This document shows, one piece after another, positions 34,901 through 47,872 of a stretch of DNA of 64,000 bases. A program made the position numbers and the translations under genes. The notes under the pieces were generated by a model. That model saw only the letters and a list, made by a program, of their open reading frames with translations. It did not search any database and was not told the DNA's origin. The stretch is from Meloidogyne chitwoodi (taxonomy: Eukaryota > Nematoda > Chromadorea > Rhabditida > Meloidogynidae), in NCBI GenBank assembly GCA_015183035.1, contig JACZZP010000001.1:2666001-2730000 (forward strand), in the 5' to 3' direction. Position 1 is the stretch's first letter; every line of letters begins with the position of its first letter.

Positions 34901-37831
34901 AAATAGGTTGCCCCGCTTTTTGTATCTACTGACTTGATAACTTTACAAGGAAAAATTCTTGTTGAAGAAACCACCGATCCTCGCATTCTCAACAAAGCTG
35001 CACAATTAATAAATGGCCAGTTGGGTGCTTCTTCTGTTGAACAGCCCCGTTTTGTTGCTACACATGCATTATTAGTTACATATTCAAATATTAGCAGCAT
35101 TGGAAAATCTTTAAAAATAAAAAATGAAGATTCTTCTCAAAAAAACACATTCCAAGCACTTTTACTTGGTGGAAAAGATCGTCAGAAAAAAGGAGAAAAT
35201 TCTATCCTTACTTTTGTTCAATTTCTTTATCGCGATCTGCATTGGGAGGGGGATAATGCTGAGGCAGGAATTATGTTTGTATTTTCTTTATTTTTTTTGT
35301 GTTTTTATATTTTTTGTATTTTTTTAAGAACTTTTTTTAAAGGGCTCCAGACAGGGACAACTCAATTTTATTGCCTGGTTCGGGCACTGAAGGTATTGAA
35401 CAGCTCAGTCAACTTAGCAATGCTCGGTTGGTCAAAAAATTACACATTATTCTCTAAAAATATTTATTTCAGCTCACAAGGTGTATGGCTTTATCGAATT
35501 GATGATTTGGTGCCTTCAGCCTGTTTAAGACCAGAATTACAACCTCCTTATTGTGATACACTTTCTGCTAGTCTTTCTGGACCTTCCAAGCATAGTGAAA
35601 AAGAAATATCGGAAAATACTCTACCACCTTCAATTATTAGTTCTACAATAATTGAACAAGTAGAAAAAGTCAAAGTAGAGGAAGAGGAACAAGAAAAAGT
35701 AGAGGTAAGGGAACATCAACAACAACAACAACGTTTGCCTTTTTCAAGAGAAGAGCAGCAAAGTGAAGAAGAGGTTTTTGAGAGAAAAATAATTATTTTA
35801 ATTAATTAAAAATTTATTTTATTTTTTTAGAAACAATTTCAACTTCAACCTTCTCCAACAATTTTACCAAAAAAACAGCCAATCGTACAAATTCAAAGTA
35901 AAGAGTTTGAAATGCCACCGGATGCATTTGAAGACAATAATGGATTATTTGTTCGTACAACCACAACAACCAGTACTATTAATACAAATAATAATAAAAA
36001 TAAATGGGAAGCAGAACAAGAAAATAAAGAAGAAGAAGAAAATGTCCCCCCATCTTTAATTATTCCAGAATTAATTAATTTACAAAAATCCACCACCACT
36101 ATTACTACACCCTTTAAAACAACAGAAAAATCTTTATTGGAAAATAATATTAAAAAAATTTCAAACATTCCAAGTTTTGTTCCACTCGAAAAAACACCGC
36201 CGCCAACAAAAATTGTATTTGATGGACGTTTTCAACACAAAATTGAAGATGAAAAAATTTTTAATAATGAAAATAAAAATGTTAGCTTATTCCCTTCACC
36301 TCCACCAATGCAGACTATTTGGCCTTTAGAAGAAAATAAAGGAATAAATGAAAAAATTAGGGAAGAAGAGGAAAAAGAAGGGTCTAATGAATTTAAGGAA
36401 ATAAAGCAAAATAATAACAGAACAGAACAATTAGAAAATAAAAAAGAAGATTTAATTAAAAGTTCAGAAGCTTCTTTTACCTCTACTTTAACTACTACAA
36501 CAACAACAATTATTAGTAAAATAATTAATGAAGATGATCGTAATAATCTTCTCTTTATTTTTAATAATACTAAAACGGTAAGAAAAAATTAATTAAATTA
36601 AAATTTATTTAATTCAGAAGCCAATTGCTACAACCAAAAAAATTATTAAACCACTAACCACTGAAGTACCTAAACATAAACCTGAAAATCCGGATGGGGA
36701 TGATCTTTTAATGGAAGATTGGGGTGAAAGAGACAGTGGAAGTGACTCATTGTTGGAAGGAAATACACCTAATAGTTTGTTTTAATATTTGTTTATGTTT
36801 ATTTATTTTTACAAACTTAAGTTTGTGTTTACTTGTTTATTTTTATAATTTTGTGTTTATTTATTTTTATAAACTTAAGTTTATGTTTGTTTTTATAAAC
36901 TTAAGTTTGTGTTTATTTATTTTTAAAACTTAAGTTTGTGTTTATTTATTTATTTTAAACTGTATATTTTCCTTTATTTAGAACTTTCTATTGTTGTACC
37001 TATTGCTATAGTTCTTGTGTGGTTAGTCGTTCTATTAGTTGTTGCCATATTTTTATGCTGTCGACGAAGGCATTATTTTATTTATTATTTTATAAATTAT
37101 TAAAATTTTAGACAAACTCAAGAACGTCTTCGCACTCTTTATGGACCTTCCTATCAAATACGTCCAGTTTACACAATGCGTGTCAACAAACTTGATGAAA
37201 ACAATGTTGGAGGTTATACAGAAACTGAAGGTGTTAGCAGTTATGAAGAGCATTTAGAAAAGGCCGCTCAAAGGCTTAGTGCTGAATTGGCATATAATCC
37301 GGTAAATTCATATTTATAAATTTAAAAAAATATTTTTTTTAATTATAGAATCCACTATGGGCAGGACCTGGACGTTATTCCCTTTACGGCTCCTATTGGA
37401 ATTTATCGCCTGACGCAAGTACCGCAGCTGCAAGACGTCCACTACCTCCTACAGTTTCCAAACAACAACGTTCTTCTTCTTCTTCCGCAATGGAAATGAT
37501 TTCTTCACCACGTAGTAGTCAAGAAAGTAACAATGGTGGCGGACAACAACAATCTTCAGTATTTAGTGGTTATGCTCAACAAATATCTGGACATAATAAT
37601 AGACCTTTTAATAGTCCCGGGGAGAAAGAACAACAACAACAAACTTCTGGAAGCGATCTTCATCGCAGTCAGGTGAATATTTAAATATTAAAAACTTAAG
37701 TTTTAAGTTTTAAAAACTTTAAAACTGAGCTCTATATTACTGTAATTATTATAAAATTAATTAACTTGTAACTATTATAGCGTAATTCAACGAGTAGTGG
37801 ACAACGTTTCAATGGAGCACGGCATAAATAA
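31916..37831 (+). CDS. dex-1: NIDO/EGF/NIDO transmembrane protein, DEX-1 type
   Basis: The start at 31916 gives a hydrophobic leader ([17 protein letters not shown]). The first NIDO domain covers 32314-33400 ([49 protein letters not shown]). A Cys-rich segment and two EGF-like modules follow at 33550-34195, the second starting [12 protein letters not shown] (calcium-binding type). A second NIDO-like region lies at 34260-35435 ([50 protein letters not shown]). A Thr/Glu/Lys-rich stalk runs from 35580 to 36770, a single membrane helix ([20 protein letters not shown]) lies near 37000, and a Ser/Gln-rich cytoplasmic tail ends FNGARHK. C. elegans DEX-1 has this layout and anchors sensory dendrite tips. 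Intron 37070-37111 uses a GC donor. The orthology call rests on architecture only. Confidence 0.85.
32690..32930. repeat. Tandem repeat of about 64 bp in a dex-1 intron
   Basis: About three copies of a unit joining CATCAGAATTTTACCAG, AATTTTTAATTTAAAAATTC and TGATTTTTGACC. The unit contains AATCAGAATT words in both orientations, so a transcript of it could fold. Confidence 0.75.
34547..34616. repeat. Small inverted-repeat element in dex-1 intron
   Basis: CTCCCGTTATAAG at the left and CTTATAACGAGAG at the right are 12/13 inverted matches around about 44 bases. It could be a tiny foldback element. No target duplication is obvious. Confidence 0.45.
34679..34785. repeat. 27-bp tandem repeat with TTCCGGAAAATATCAG
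   Basis: Four copies of a unit of about 24-27 bp built on AATTCCGGAAAATATCAG, within the intron between the DGMDVQG and VAPLF exons. It is related to the ACCGGAAAATAAG repeats at 22920-23060. Confidence 0.75.
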
Positions 37832-40800
37832 ATGAATTCAATAGAAAAATGTAATGTGGAAAGATTTTTAAATTTGAAGGAAAATTAAAAAATAATAAGG
37901 ACTGCGTAAATTTTGTGCCATTCGTATTTTTTAAAATAATATATTTATTTTTGCAATATTTTTGGTTATTTTTTTAATTTGTAAAAAACTCTGATTTTAT
38001 TAAATTTTAATTTAATGTACCAAAATTAATTTTAATTTAAAAAAACAATTTTTGAAATTTTTTGGTATATTTAATTTTTAGTTTTTTTACGTGTTTCTGT
38101 TAATTATTGAATATTTGTATGTATATGCTTTTCTTAAATATTTTTTCTTCGTTCATTTATCGATGAATAATATAAAACTTTTTAAAGTTTATTTTACTAG
38201 AAAGTTTTATTTATTAATAAACTTAAGTTTTAATTTATTTTAGGATTACAATCCTTTGTAATTTAAATAAACTTATAATAACTTAAGTTTTAATTTATTT
38301 ATTAATAAACTTAAGTTTTTATATTTATTTATTAAAAACTTAAGTTTTAATTTATTTTAAGATTACAATCCTTTGTATTTTAAATAAACTTGAAATGTAC
38401 TAATTTCGGATTACAAAAGTTTATTAAAATAACTAGAGATAAACTATTTGCGCACAGCAAAAATAAAATGATTGATAGAATAATTCCTCAGAGAATTTCT
38501 GTCATTCATCTATCCAATATTACGGCATTTTTTCCTCTATACATTTGTCATTTTTTATTTACTACTTTTTCTTGTTTACGGACTTATATTTTTTTAATTT
38601 GCTTCCTCTTAAAAATCTTTTTTTTATTAAGTTTTCGATTTTTTCTTCGGCATAAGGAAAGGTTTTTTAACAACTTTGAGGAACACAAGACATCGATTTT
38701 GCAAAATAAATTTTTAGAAAAGGAACGAAATAATAAAAAATTATAGGCAATCCACGCGTCGCAGTTCTCTCGCAAGATTTTTTGCCAAATTGCTTTTAAA
38801 GCGTGAGAAAATGAAAAACAAATGTTGGCAATTTTGCTATATATTTTTTTATATTGTGTAACACTTTTTTAAAATTAAAAAACCTTTTTTTCTTTCTAAA
38901 CATGTGCTGAATTTAATTTGCTAAATTTAAATTTTATTTAAAACGAAATCTGAAACTTGTTTATTAATTAAAATTGAAGTATTACTTTTAAACTTAAGTT
39001 TATTAAATTAAAATTCAAGTTTATTAATAAACAAACTTAATTATATGTACAATAAGATATTAATCTTATATTTTCATTAAATAAACTTAAGTTTAATTTT
39101 AGATAAACTTTTCTAATAAAGTTTGAATAAATTTAACAAAGTTTACTTAAATACATATACTAAATACATATAAACTTGGTTTATTTAAAAAATATATTTT
39201 AATCATCACATGTTTCAGAATATTCAATTCTTAAAAATTCTTATTAAATTTAAAAAATAAAATTATTTTAAGTGCGGGGGAAGATCTATATTGAGAAAAG
39301 GCAATAAATAGACAAGGGCCCAATTCTAAAGATACTTGAATAGAATTTGGCTAAAACCATACTAAATATTGGTTTTCATAAGGCAATTTAATCCTCTCCT
39401 TGAAAATGTCTTTCTGTCCAATTTTCTTCTTTTGACATTTTGTCTGATATCATTTTAGTCCCTTTTTGCATTGATATTTTGTCCAAATGTTTAAGCTATC
39501 TCTCTATATCTTAGTTTAAGCTATGCGCTCTTATGGGTTTCTTCCTACGCGCTAATGACGTTATATTCTTCTTTTATGGGAACGATGGCATTGACGGCAT
39601 TTTCTCTTTCTATATTTTCTTTTTTCTTTCAATTTTTACATTTTTCCTTCTCTTACTCCTTAAAAGCTTCTCAACGTTTCTAAAACTAGTGTTGTAGTGT
39701 GTATTTTAGCTATATAGTCTCGTCTTCATTCTGTCCACAAAGTTAACTTTATATGTACATTGTGGGCTTTTATACATTTATTTTATTATTTTTACAACGC
39801 GTTTTTAAGCTCAATCTCAAAATTTTAAGTAATTCAAGTTTGTAATTTAAGACAAAGTTTAATTAATAATATTTACGTTTTTAAGCGTAATCTTAAATTT
39901 TAGTCAACTTTAAGTAAAGCTTAAGTTTTTAACAAGTTTTAAAACTTAAAACTTGAATTACTTAAAAAAACTTGAGTTACTTAAAGTTTCTTAAGTTTTA
40001 AGTCACCTAGTCTGTTTGTTGTGCGCCAAAACTTAAATTTTTAAATATTTCTTTTTAACATTTTATATTTTTCAAATATTTTTTTTAATTTTTACGAAAA
40101 ATAATATCACAGCTGAGACACAAAAATTCCTCAAAAATTGTGGTAGATTGGATTTAAGGATAAGACTGAGAGTTTTGTGACAATATTATTTTTGTGTGAC
40201 AAGGTTAAAAAAAATAGGGAAGGCCAAGTAAAATAGTAAAATATTTTAAGCTTTTTAAGCAATTCCCTTTGGTCACAGAAAGGCAATTTCTTTTTTTCTT
40301 TTAATTTTTCTTTTCATTTTAAAGGCAAAAATAGAGGAAATAGGGGAGAAATGACTACTACTATTTTCCCTTTTTTACCTTAAAAATTTTTTTTTCTTTA
40401 AAAAATGGGGGGAATAGACTAAATAGGTTTATATTTAGTTAATGTATATATTATTCATCTCCATTTTCCTCTTCCTTTTTTGTGCCAAAATCTATAGAAA
40501 AAAGAAAAAATTAATTTTGCTTCCCTATCTTGTCATTACTTTAAAAAAAACATTTTTCCAAAATTAATTTATTTTTTTACCATTTTTAAAGCATTTTTAA
40601 AGCGTAAATTTTGCCCAGATGGGAAATCGTAAAAACGGGAAAAAATAAATTTATTTAAAAAAAAATAATTTTACTTTTGGGTATTTTGAAAAAAGTTAAT
40701 TTTGGGCGTTTTGAAAAAAATAAATTTCTATTTTTTTAAATATTCAAGCATTTTGGACTTTCCTTTATTTCCCCCCAATTTAATTTATTTTAAAATTAAA

Positions 40801-40926
40801 AATAATTAATTAATATTTTTAAATAGTGTTATAGCTTGGGCATTTTGTCTCTTCTTTCTTTCTTTTTCCCTAAAAAATATTAAAAAAATTATTAAACTTC
40901 AAAATGTATTTTATTAAAAAATAAAA
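37832..40926. other. 3.1-kb intergenic region
   Basis: No supported gene. AAACTTAAGTTT palindromic words cluster at 38190-38390, 38990-39170 and 39880-40010. A basic, hydrophobic open frame of 118 codons at 38390-38746 has no recognisable domain and starts inside the repeat cluster. The region just before 40927 is a likely promoter for cdka-1, without a recognisable motif. Confidence 0.55.
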
Positions 40927-43900
40927 ATGGGTGGACAAATAAGCAGCAGTGGCAGTGGGGAAAATTTTAATACAACAACAAGTTTAAGCAGTAGCAGAAC
41001 CTCTGCAATAACTTCACCAGGTTTGAGTTCTATAGGCAGCAGTGGAAGAAAGTCTAGGCATTGGAGAACACCCCCAAGTAGTAATTCAGCTAGTCCACCA
41101 CCTAATATTGATTCTTCTCTTCATTTTTCTTCAACTAGTAATTCTTTTTCTTCTTCTTCTAATGGTTATAATACTCCTTTTTTAACTGAACAAAAACAAC
41201 AACAATTAATAAGACATAATACTTCTTTATCTTCTAATGGGTAGGTATATTTTTAATTAATTTTATTTATTTATTTAATTTATTTTTTATTAATTTTATT
41301 TATTTATTTAATTTATTTTTTTATTAATTTTATTTATTTATTTAATTTTTTATTATTTTTTAGTAGATTAATTAGGTTAAAAGAAAACAAAATAGCAATT
41401 TTCAAGTGTTGATATTTTGGGTGTTGATCTTTTATAAGATTATTTTTAGAAACTTAAGTTTCTTCTAGTTTTAAGCTCAACCCCAACAGTTTTTTACTTT
41501 TTTTAAGTGTTGATCTTATGGGTATTGGATTCTCATATAATTTATCACTTTATTTGTATATACTGACTTTTAATCCCCCCTTTTTTTATTTTCTAGACGA
41601 CAAAAAAACAACATTCATAACAATAACCAATGGAAAGTTCTTCCATCTCCTTTTATCGACAATTACAATTTAAATGTTTGTTCATTTATTGGTTCAAAAA
41701 ATACTTCTCATTGCCTACTTTCTCAAAAAGCTGCTGCAATGCCTGGCCATTACAAGGACCATCATGGATCAACTATCTCAAGAGGCAGCATAGGTGGGAT
41801 TTTAATAATACAAAATGTGGGTAATCTTACTCGGTGTGACCAAATGTCTATTTTCCTCAATGTGACCAAATGTGTCATTTTCTTCTATGTGACCAAATGT
41901 CTATTTTTCTTCTATGTGACCAAATGTCTAAAAACTTTATAATAATTTTATAAGGTTTTTCCAAAGTAAACAAAAAATATATTTAATTAAAGGCTCAAAT
42001 GTAAAAAGCATTAATGGCCCATCAGCTTTTGTCTCTCGTTGGGGTGGCTCATTCACCCGTGCATTGCCTGGGCTTAAAATAAATAATAATAATAATATGA
42101 CCAAAGGAGGAGGAAGCCATTTAATGACCAAAAGTTTAATTAAAGAGCCAACAAATAATAATATTCAATCACAAAGAAGACGACATTTGCCATCAAGTAA
42201 AAATAAAAGAGGAGAAAAAATTGAAGAAAAAAATGATAAAAATAATATTTATGTGAATATAAATAATGAAAGTGAAGAAAATGGATATATTGGTGATTTT
42301 TAATTTTAAATTTATTAGGGTTAAGAATGTAAAATAATTAAAGAACACAACTTTGTTCTGTGTTTTTGCGTTTCATTAAATGCTGTGCACATTTCCAAGT
42401 TTTAACTTAAGTTTGTAATTTTCAAGTTTTAACCTTTAAATTTTAAGCTTAGACTTAAGTTTCCAAGTTTATCTTGTAGTTAAGTTCCAAAACCTTTTTT
42501 TAAGTTTAGTCTTAAGTTTCCAAGTTTTAACCTAAGTTTTATTTTTCTTTATGTGCACAGGTTAATTGTAAACACCAAAAATAACTAAACGCAATGTGTA
42601 ACTGTATAAATTGCGCACAATCAAAATTGAATATTTTTTAAAATTTCGAGATAAATAATTTTTTCTTTCTTTCACAGATTTGGCAAACTTGAGCATTTCT
42701 ACTTGCTCAAATAATACTAAAAATGATATTAATTCTTCATTTTGTCAACAACAAAAAACGTCAAAAAAAGAAAAGGAAGAAGAGGATTTTGACAATAAAA
42801 ACAAAGATATTATCCAATGGCGAAGGAAAAAAAATTTGGAAAATAATAATTTGAATAGGGGAGATTTTTCTTTAAAAAGTTCTTTAAAAAGAAGTGGTTC
42901 ACGTTTATTTAATGGGTTTATTAAAGGGGGGTATATTCGTTCTTTAATTGGTGAAGATGAATATGAAGAAATTGAGAAAAATGTCTTGGAAAGAAGTAAA
43001 GAAGATAGTAATGAACTAAATGATAACGTAAGGATTTTTTGATCATTAAAAGAAAAAGACGTTTTAACGCGAGATATTTCGATTTTATGACGTTTTGTCG
43101 CGGCCTAGCAATAAAAATATCTTTAGAATTGTGAAATTTTGTTTATTTATCTTCCATAATGTTATTTAACATCTCACAAAATTTCGGAATTTTTGGTTGG
43201 GTATTTCTAAGGTTATGGCCAAAAATGTTGTTAAGTGACTATTTTTAGTCCTTCGACCATAACTATCTAAATAATGTACCAAAATTTTTGAAATTATTAG
43301 AGGAGCTAGATAAACTTATTGAGAATTATTAAACAAAATTTTAGAATTTTAAGTAATTATTTGGCAATATTATGGGGCGCGCACTCAAACGTCTATTTTC
43401 CTCTAATTTTATTTTGATTAAAAAAATTTATTTTTAATTTTCAGCTTCAAAATATAGAATTTCTTGATGATAACAACAACAAAACAACAATAATTAATAA
43501 TTTACCAAAACATCAACAAAAATTAACAATTAGTACCTCAACTTTCCGTGCTTCCCTTCGTCAGGCAAAAAAGAAAATGTTGCCTAAATGTTCCTCTGCT
43601 GCTTCTACTAAATCACGCAATGGGAATGTTGAAGTTGTGAGTAATTATTAAAGTTAAACTATTAAAATTAATAAAAAAATTGAAAAAAAATTCGGACGTT
43701 TCGGTGCGAAATTTTCTGGACGTTTCAGTGCGAAATTTTTAAATTTTATTAAAAAAAATTCTCTTTTCCTCTTAAAGTATCTCAATAAAAGAGGAGACGG
43801 AGAACTTGTATCTTCAATGCTCTTAGCAATGGCTACTCGCCCCTCTGTAGATACTGCAACATCAAAACGTCCATTCAGTGCCCCAACAGATAATTACAAA

Positions 43901-45707
43901 AATAGTAATTCAATAAAAACACAAAAAACAAAAGATTTGTGGTTTTCTGCTGATTGGAGTGAAGGAAATGAAAAAAATAAAATTTTGGACAATTTGTCCC
44001 CTTTAAAGACTAATAAGCGAAAGGTAAAACGGGGAACGGGGGGAATTTACAAAAATTAAAAAAAAAATTTTTTTTTTTTAATTTTTTAAAGGTTATTCAA
44101 GCCAATTCTGGTGAATTAATTAAAGCAATTGGTAATTTTATTTGTCAGAATAGTTGTTGGCCTGAACTAATTGAAGAATTTGAACCTGGACAGTTGGGGA
44201 CTTGGTAAATTTAAAAAATAATTTTTTAAATTTTTTTTAATTTTTTTAGGCTTAGAAGTGTTGATAGAGCATTGATCCTTCAAGTTTGTATTTTTTTAAT
44301 AATTCTAAATTTTTTAAATTAAAATTTCAAAATGGTAAATTTTCGAAATGGTAAAATTAAAAAACAGTAAAATTTAAAAATGGTCAGAAGAATTTTAACT
44401 GACACATTTTCCAGTTTTATATCTTCAAAACCCTGTTTTACGTTTTTAAAAAAAGTTTGTAAAAAATAAAAGGAAAACTAACTATTCATATTTGTCAAGA
44501 TTAATGGTAAAGATAATAAAAAAATATTTTCCGTTTTTTAAAAAAGACAATAAATTTCTTTTATTTTTTTTGTAAAATTTGATATGTTTTTTTAATGTTT
44601 TTTAAGCTAAAAAGTGAAGAAAAAATATTTTTTTTACAAAAAAATAAAACCGACATTTTCCTTTATAAGTAGAAGGAAAGGCACAAAGGATTATAGAAGA
44701 AAGGGAATTTTGAAAAAAAAATTTTTATTTTTTTATTTTTTAAATATTAAGAATATATTTCCTCAAATATGTATAAAATTAAAAAACCGGAAATTCGAAC
44801 CCTAAAATTAAAATAAAAAATTGTTAAAAAAGCTCTACTAATTTAATTAAAAAATATTTATTTAACAGGGCTGGCAAGATGTAGCATTTATTAATCCTGC
44901 AAATTTAGTTTTTCTTTTTATGTTAATTCGGGATGCTTTTTTACAAGGTTTGTTTAAAAAAATTTTTTGCTTTGGAAATTTTTAATATAATTTATAAAAT
45001 GGTCAAAAGACATAATGGTCAATTTGTGAGTTTCTAATTTGATCCTTTGAGTTATGAAATATATATTATTTTTACATTATTGGGCTGACTGACCATTTTG
45101 TCCAATGACCATTATGTCAAATGACATTTTGTCCACTGACCATTTTGTCAAATGACCATTTTGTCCGATGACCATTTTGTCTTAAATATTTTTTTAATAA
45201 TTTTTAAAAAATTAAAGGAGAATGTAAATATTTGAATTCATTAGAAGAATTACATTCATTCGTATTAATGTGTTTATATATTTCTTATTCTTATATGGGC
45301 AATGAAATAAGCTACCCGCTCAAACCTTTCATAACTGAAAATGCGGTAAAAATATTTTATTTAAAAAATAAAAATATTGGGAAAAATAAATTGAAGACTC
45401 TAATGTCTGAGACGTCTAAAAATTGAATTTTTCAAAATGTCGATTTTTTCAAAATGTCAAATTTTCAAAATGTCAAAATATTGAAATTTTTTCAAATTTT
45501 TCAAAATTTCAAAATATTTTACAGGATCGTTCCCTATTTTGGTCTAAATGTATTTGTCTAATTAAAATACATAGCAATCAAATGTTAAGAATAAATGCTT
45601 CTTCTACCCTTTTTCTTGAAGTATTTACTGAATTAAAAACTTATTGTCTTCCACGTCAATTAAATAAAAATAATGATGAATGGTTAAAAGATGGAAATAA
45701 TTTTTAA
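40927..45707 (+). CDS. cdka-1: CDK5 activator (p35/p39 homolog)
   Basis: The start at 40927 gives MGGQISSSG, a good N-myristoylation sequence as in vertebrate p35, where it targets the complex to membranes. Exon 1 ends at 41240, and exon 2 is 41597-41793 ([20 protein letters not shown]). Several long low-complexity exons follow (41994-42289, 42679-43027, 43445-43638, 43778-44022). The cyclin-fold activator domain fills the last exons: [77 protein letters not shown] and [19 protein letters not shown]. It ends DGNNF at 45707. CDK5 activators bind and switch on CDK-5 in neurons, and in C. elegans they act on synaptic and dense-core vesicle transport. The activator domain is very clear. The low-complexity middle is longer than in vertebrate p35, and its joins are less certain. 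Confidence 0.93.
41835..41935. repeat. TGTGACCAAATGTCT tandem words in cdka-1 intron
   Basis: Four spaced copies of TGTGACCAAATGT separated by CTATTTTCCTC-like spacers, in the intron after the exon ending ISRGSI. Confidence 0.7.
45084..45184. repeat. GACCATTTTGTCC tandem words in cdka-1 intron
   Basis: About six spaced copies of TGACCATTTTGTC or close variants (TGACATTTTGTCC, TGACCATTATGTC). The same word is seen at 45000-45025, in the rcn-1 intron near 62060-62090, and at 63180-63255. Confidence 0.75.
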
Positions 45708-46061
45708 AATAATCTTTTTTTAAATCGGGTGCTCTCAAAAAAATTTTTAGGCTTTAAAGTAAATTTTTGAAATATTTTTATTATTTCCTTCCAAGTTGTA
45801 AGAGTCGTTTGGGCGCGCTTAAAAATTCTACAATATCTATCTTATGGTAATAAGCCAAAAATCTTGCGGCCAAACGTCCTCTAAAAGGCAGAAAAACAAA
45901 CTTGCCAAATGGAAATTATTTTTAATAAGATCTCTTAATTTTGTATTATTTTACACTTTGCCATTCTCGTTAAAACGAGTAATTTGATAAAAAAATTAAT
46001 ATGTAATCTCCAAATTTGTTAATAAATTTGTGTTTTGTGTTACGGCGAATAACCTCGAACT
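45708..46061. other. Spacer after cdka-1
   Basis: AT-rich sequence downstream of cdka-1 up to the 97-bp satellite. Nothing recognisable is present. Confidence 0.5.
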
Positions 46062-47872
46062 TAACTAAAAAATCAGAATCCCCAAAATTAGTATAGATCA
46101 AATACATAATTCTAGCGAGTTCATGAATAAACTAAATAAAAACTTATGTTATTCTAGGTAACTAAAAAATCAGAATCCCCAAAATTAGTATAGATCAAAT
46201 ACATAATTCTAGCGAGTTCATGAATAAACTAAATAAAAACTTATGTTATTCTAGGTAACTAAAAAATCAGAATCCCCAAAATTAGTATAGATCAAATACA
46301 TAATTCTAGCGAGTTCATGAATAAACTAAATAAAAACTTATGTTATTCTAGGTAACTAAAAAATCAGAATCCCCAAAATTAGTATAGATCAAATACATAA
46401 TTCTAGCGAGTTCATGAATAAACTAAATAAAAACTTATGTTATTCTAGGTAACTAAAAAATCAGAATCCCCAAAATTAGTATAGATCAAATACATAATTC
46501 TAGCTAGTTCATGAATAAACTAAATAAAAACTTATGTTATTCTAGGTAACTAAAAAATCAGAATCCCCAAAATTAGTATAGATCAAATACATAATTCTAG
46601 CTAGTTCATGAATAAACTAAATAAAAACTTATGTTATTCTAGGTAACTAAAAAATCAGAATCCCCAAAATTAGTATAGATCAAATACATAATTCTAGCGA
46701 GTTCATGAATAAACTAAATAAAAACTTATGTTATTCTAGGTAACTAAAAAATCAGAATCCCCAAAATTAGTATAGATCAAATACATAATTCTAGCGAGTT
46801 CATGAATAAACTAAATAAAAACTTATGTTATTCTAGGTAACTAAAAAATCAGAATCCCCAAAATTAGTATAGATCAAATACATAATTCTAGCGAGTTCAT
46901 GAATAAACTAAATAAAAACTTATGTTATTCTAGGTAACTAAAAAATCAGAATCCCCAAAATTAGTATAGATCAAATACATAATTCTAGCGAGTTCATGAA
47001 TAAACTAAATAAAAACTTATGTTATTCTAGGTAACTAAAAAATCAGAATCCCCAAAATTAGTATAGATCAAATACATAATTCTAGCTAGTTCATGAATAA
47101 ACTAAATAAAAACTTATGTTATTCTAGGTAACTAAAAAATCAGAATCCCCAAAATTAGTATAGATCAAATACATAATTCTAGCGAGTTCATGAATAAACT
47201 AAATAAAAACTTATGTTATTCTAGGTAACTAAAAAATCAGAATCCCCAAAATTAGTATAGATCAAATACATAATTCTAGCGAGTTCATGAATAAACTAAA
47301 TAAAAACTTATGTTATTCTAGGTAACTAAAAAATCAGAATCCCCAAAATTAGTATAGATCAAATACATAATTCTAGCTAGTTCATGAATAAACTAAATAA
47401 AAACTTATGTTATTCTAGGTAACTAAAAAATCAGAATCCCCAAAATTAGTATAGATCAAATACATAATTCTAGCGAGTTCATGAATAAACTAAATAAAAA
47501 CTTATGTTATTCTAGGTAACTAAAAAATCAGAATCCCCAAAATTAGTATAGATCAAATACATAATTCTAGCTAGTTCATGAATAAACTAAATAAAAACTT
47601 ATGTTATTCTAGGTAACTAAAAAATCAGAATCCCCAAAATTAGTATAGATCAAATACATAATTCTAGCGAGTTCATGAATAAACTAAATAAAAACTTATG
47701 TTATTCTAGGTAACTAAAAAATCAGAATCCCCAAAATTAGTATAGATCAAATACATAATTCTAGCGAGTTCATGAATAAACTAAATAAAAACTTATGTTA
47801 TTCTAGGTAACTAAAAAATCAGAATCCCCAAAATTAGTATAGATCAAATACATAATTCTAGCTAGTTCATGA
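46062..47872. repeat. 97-bp satellite, 18.7 near-identical copies
   Basis: The period is exactly 97 bp. The unit starts TAACTAAAAAATCAGAATCC and ends TTATGTTATTCTAGG. As far as I can read, the copies differ only at one base, AGCGAGTTC or AGCTAGTTC. The order of that base over 19 copies is GGGG TT GGGG T GG T G T GG T. The array lies between two convergent genes (cdka-1 and mapk-15). The unit includes the AATCAGAAT word that is scattered elsewhere. There is no open frame. Confidence 0.95.

Noticed and set aside
38390..38746. A 118-codon open frame as a small membrane protein gene
   Set aside because: It begins inside an AAACTTAAGTTT repeat cluster, is Phe/Leu/Lys-rich as expected of AT-rich chance frames, and has no recognisable domain or splice partner. 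Transcript data could revive it.
46062..47872. The 97-bp array as a CRISPR-like array
   Set aside because: There are no unique spacers between conserved repeats. The whole unit repeats, and the genome is animal.
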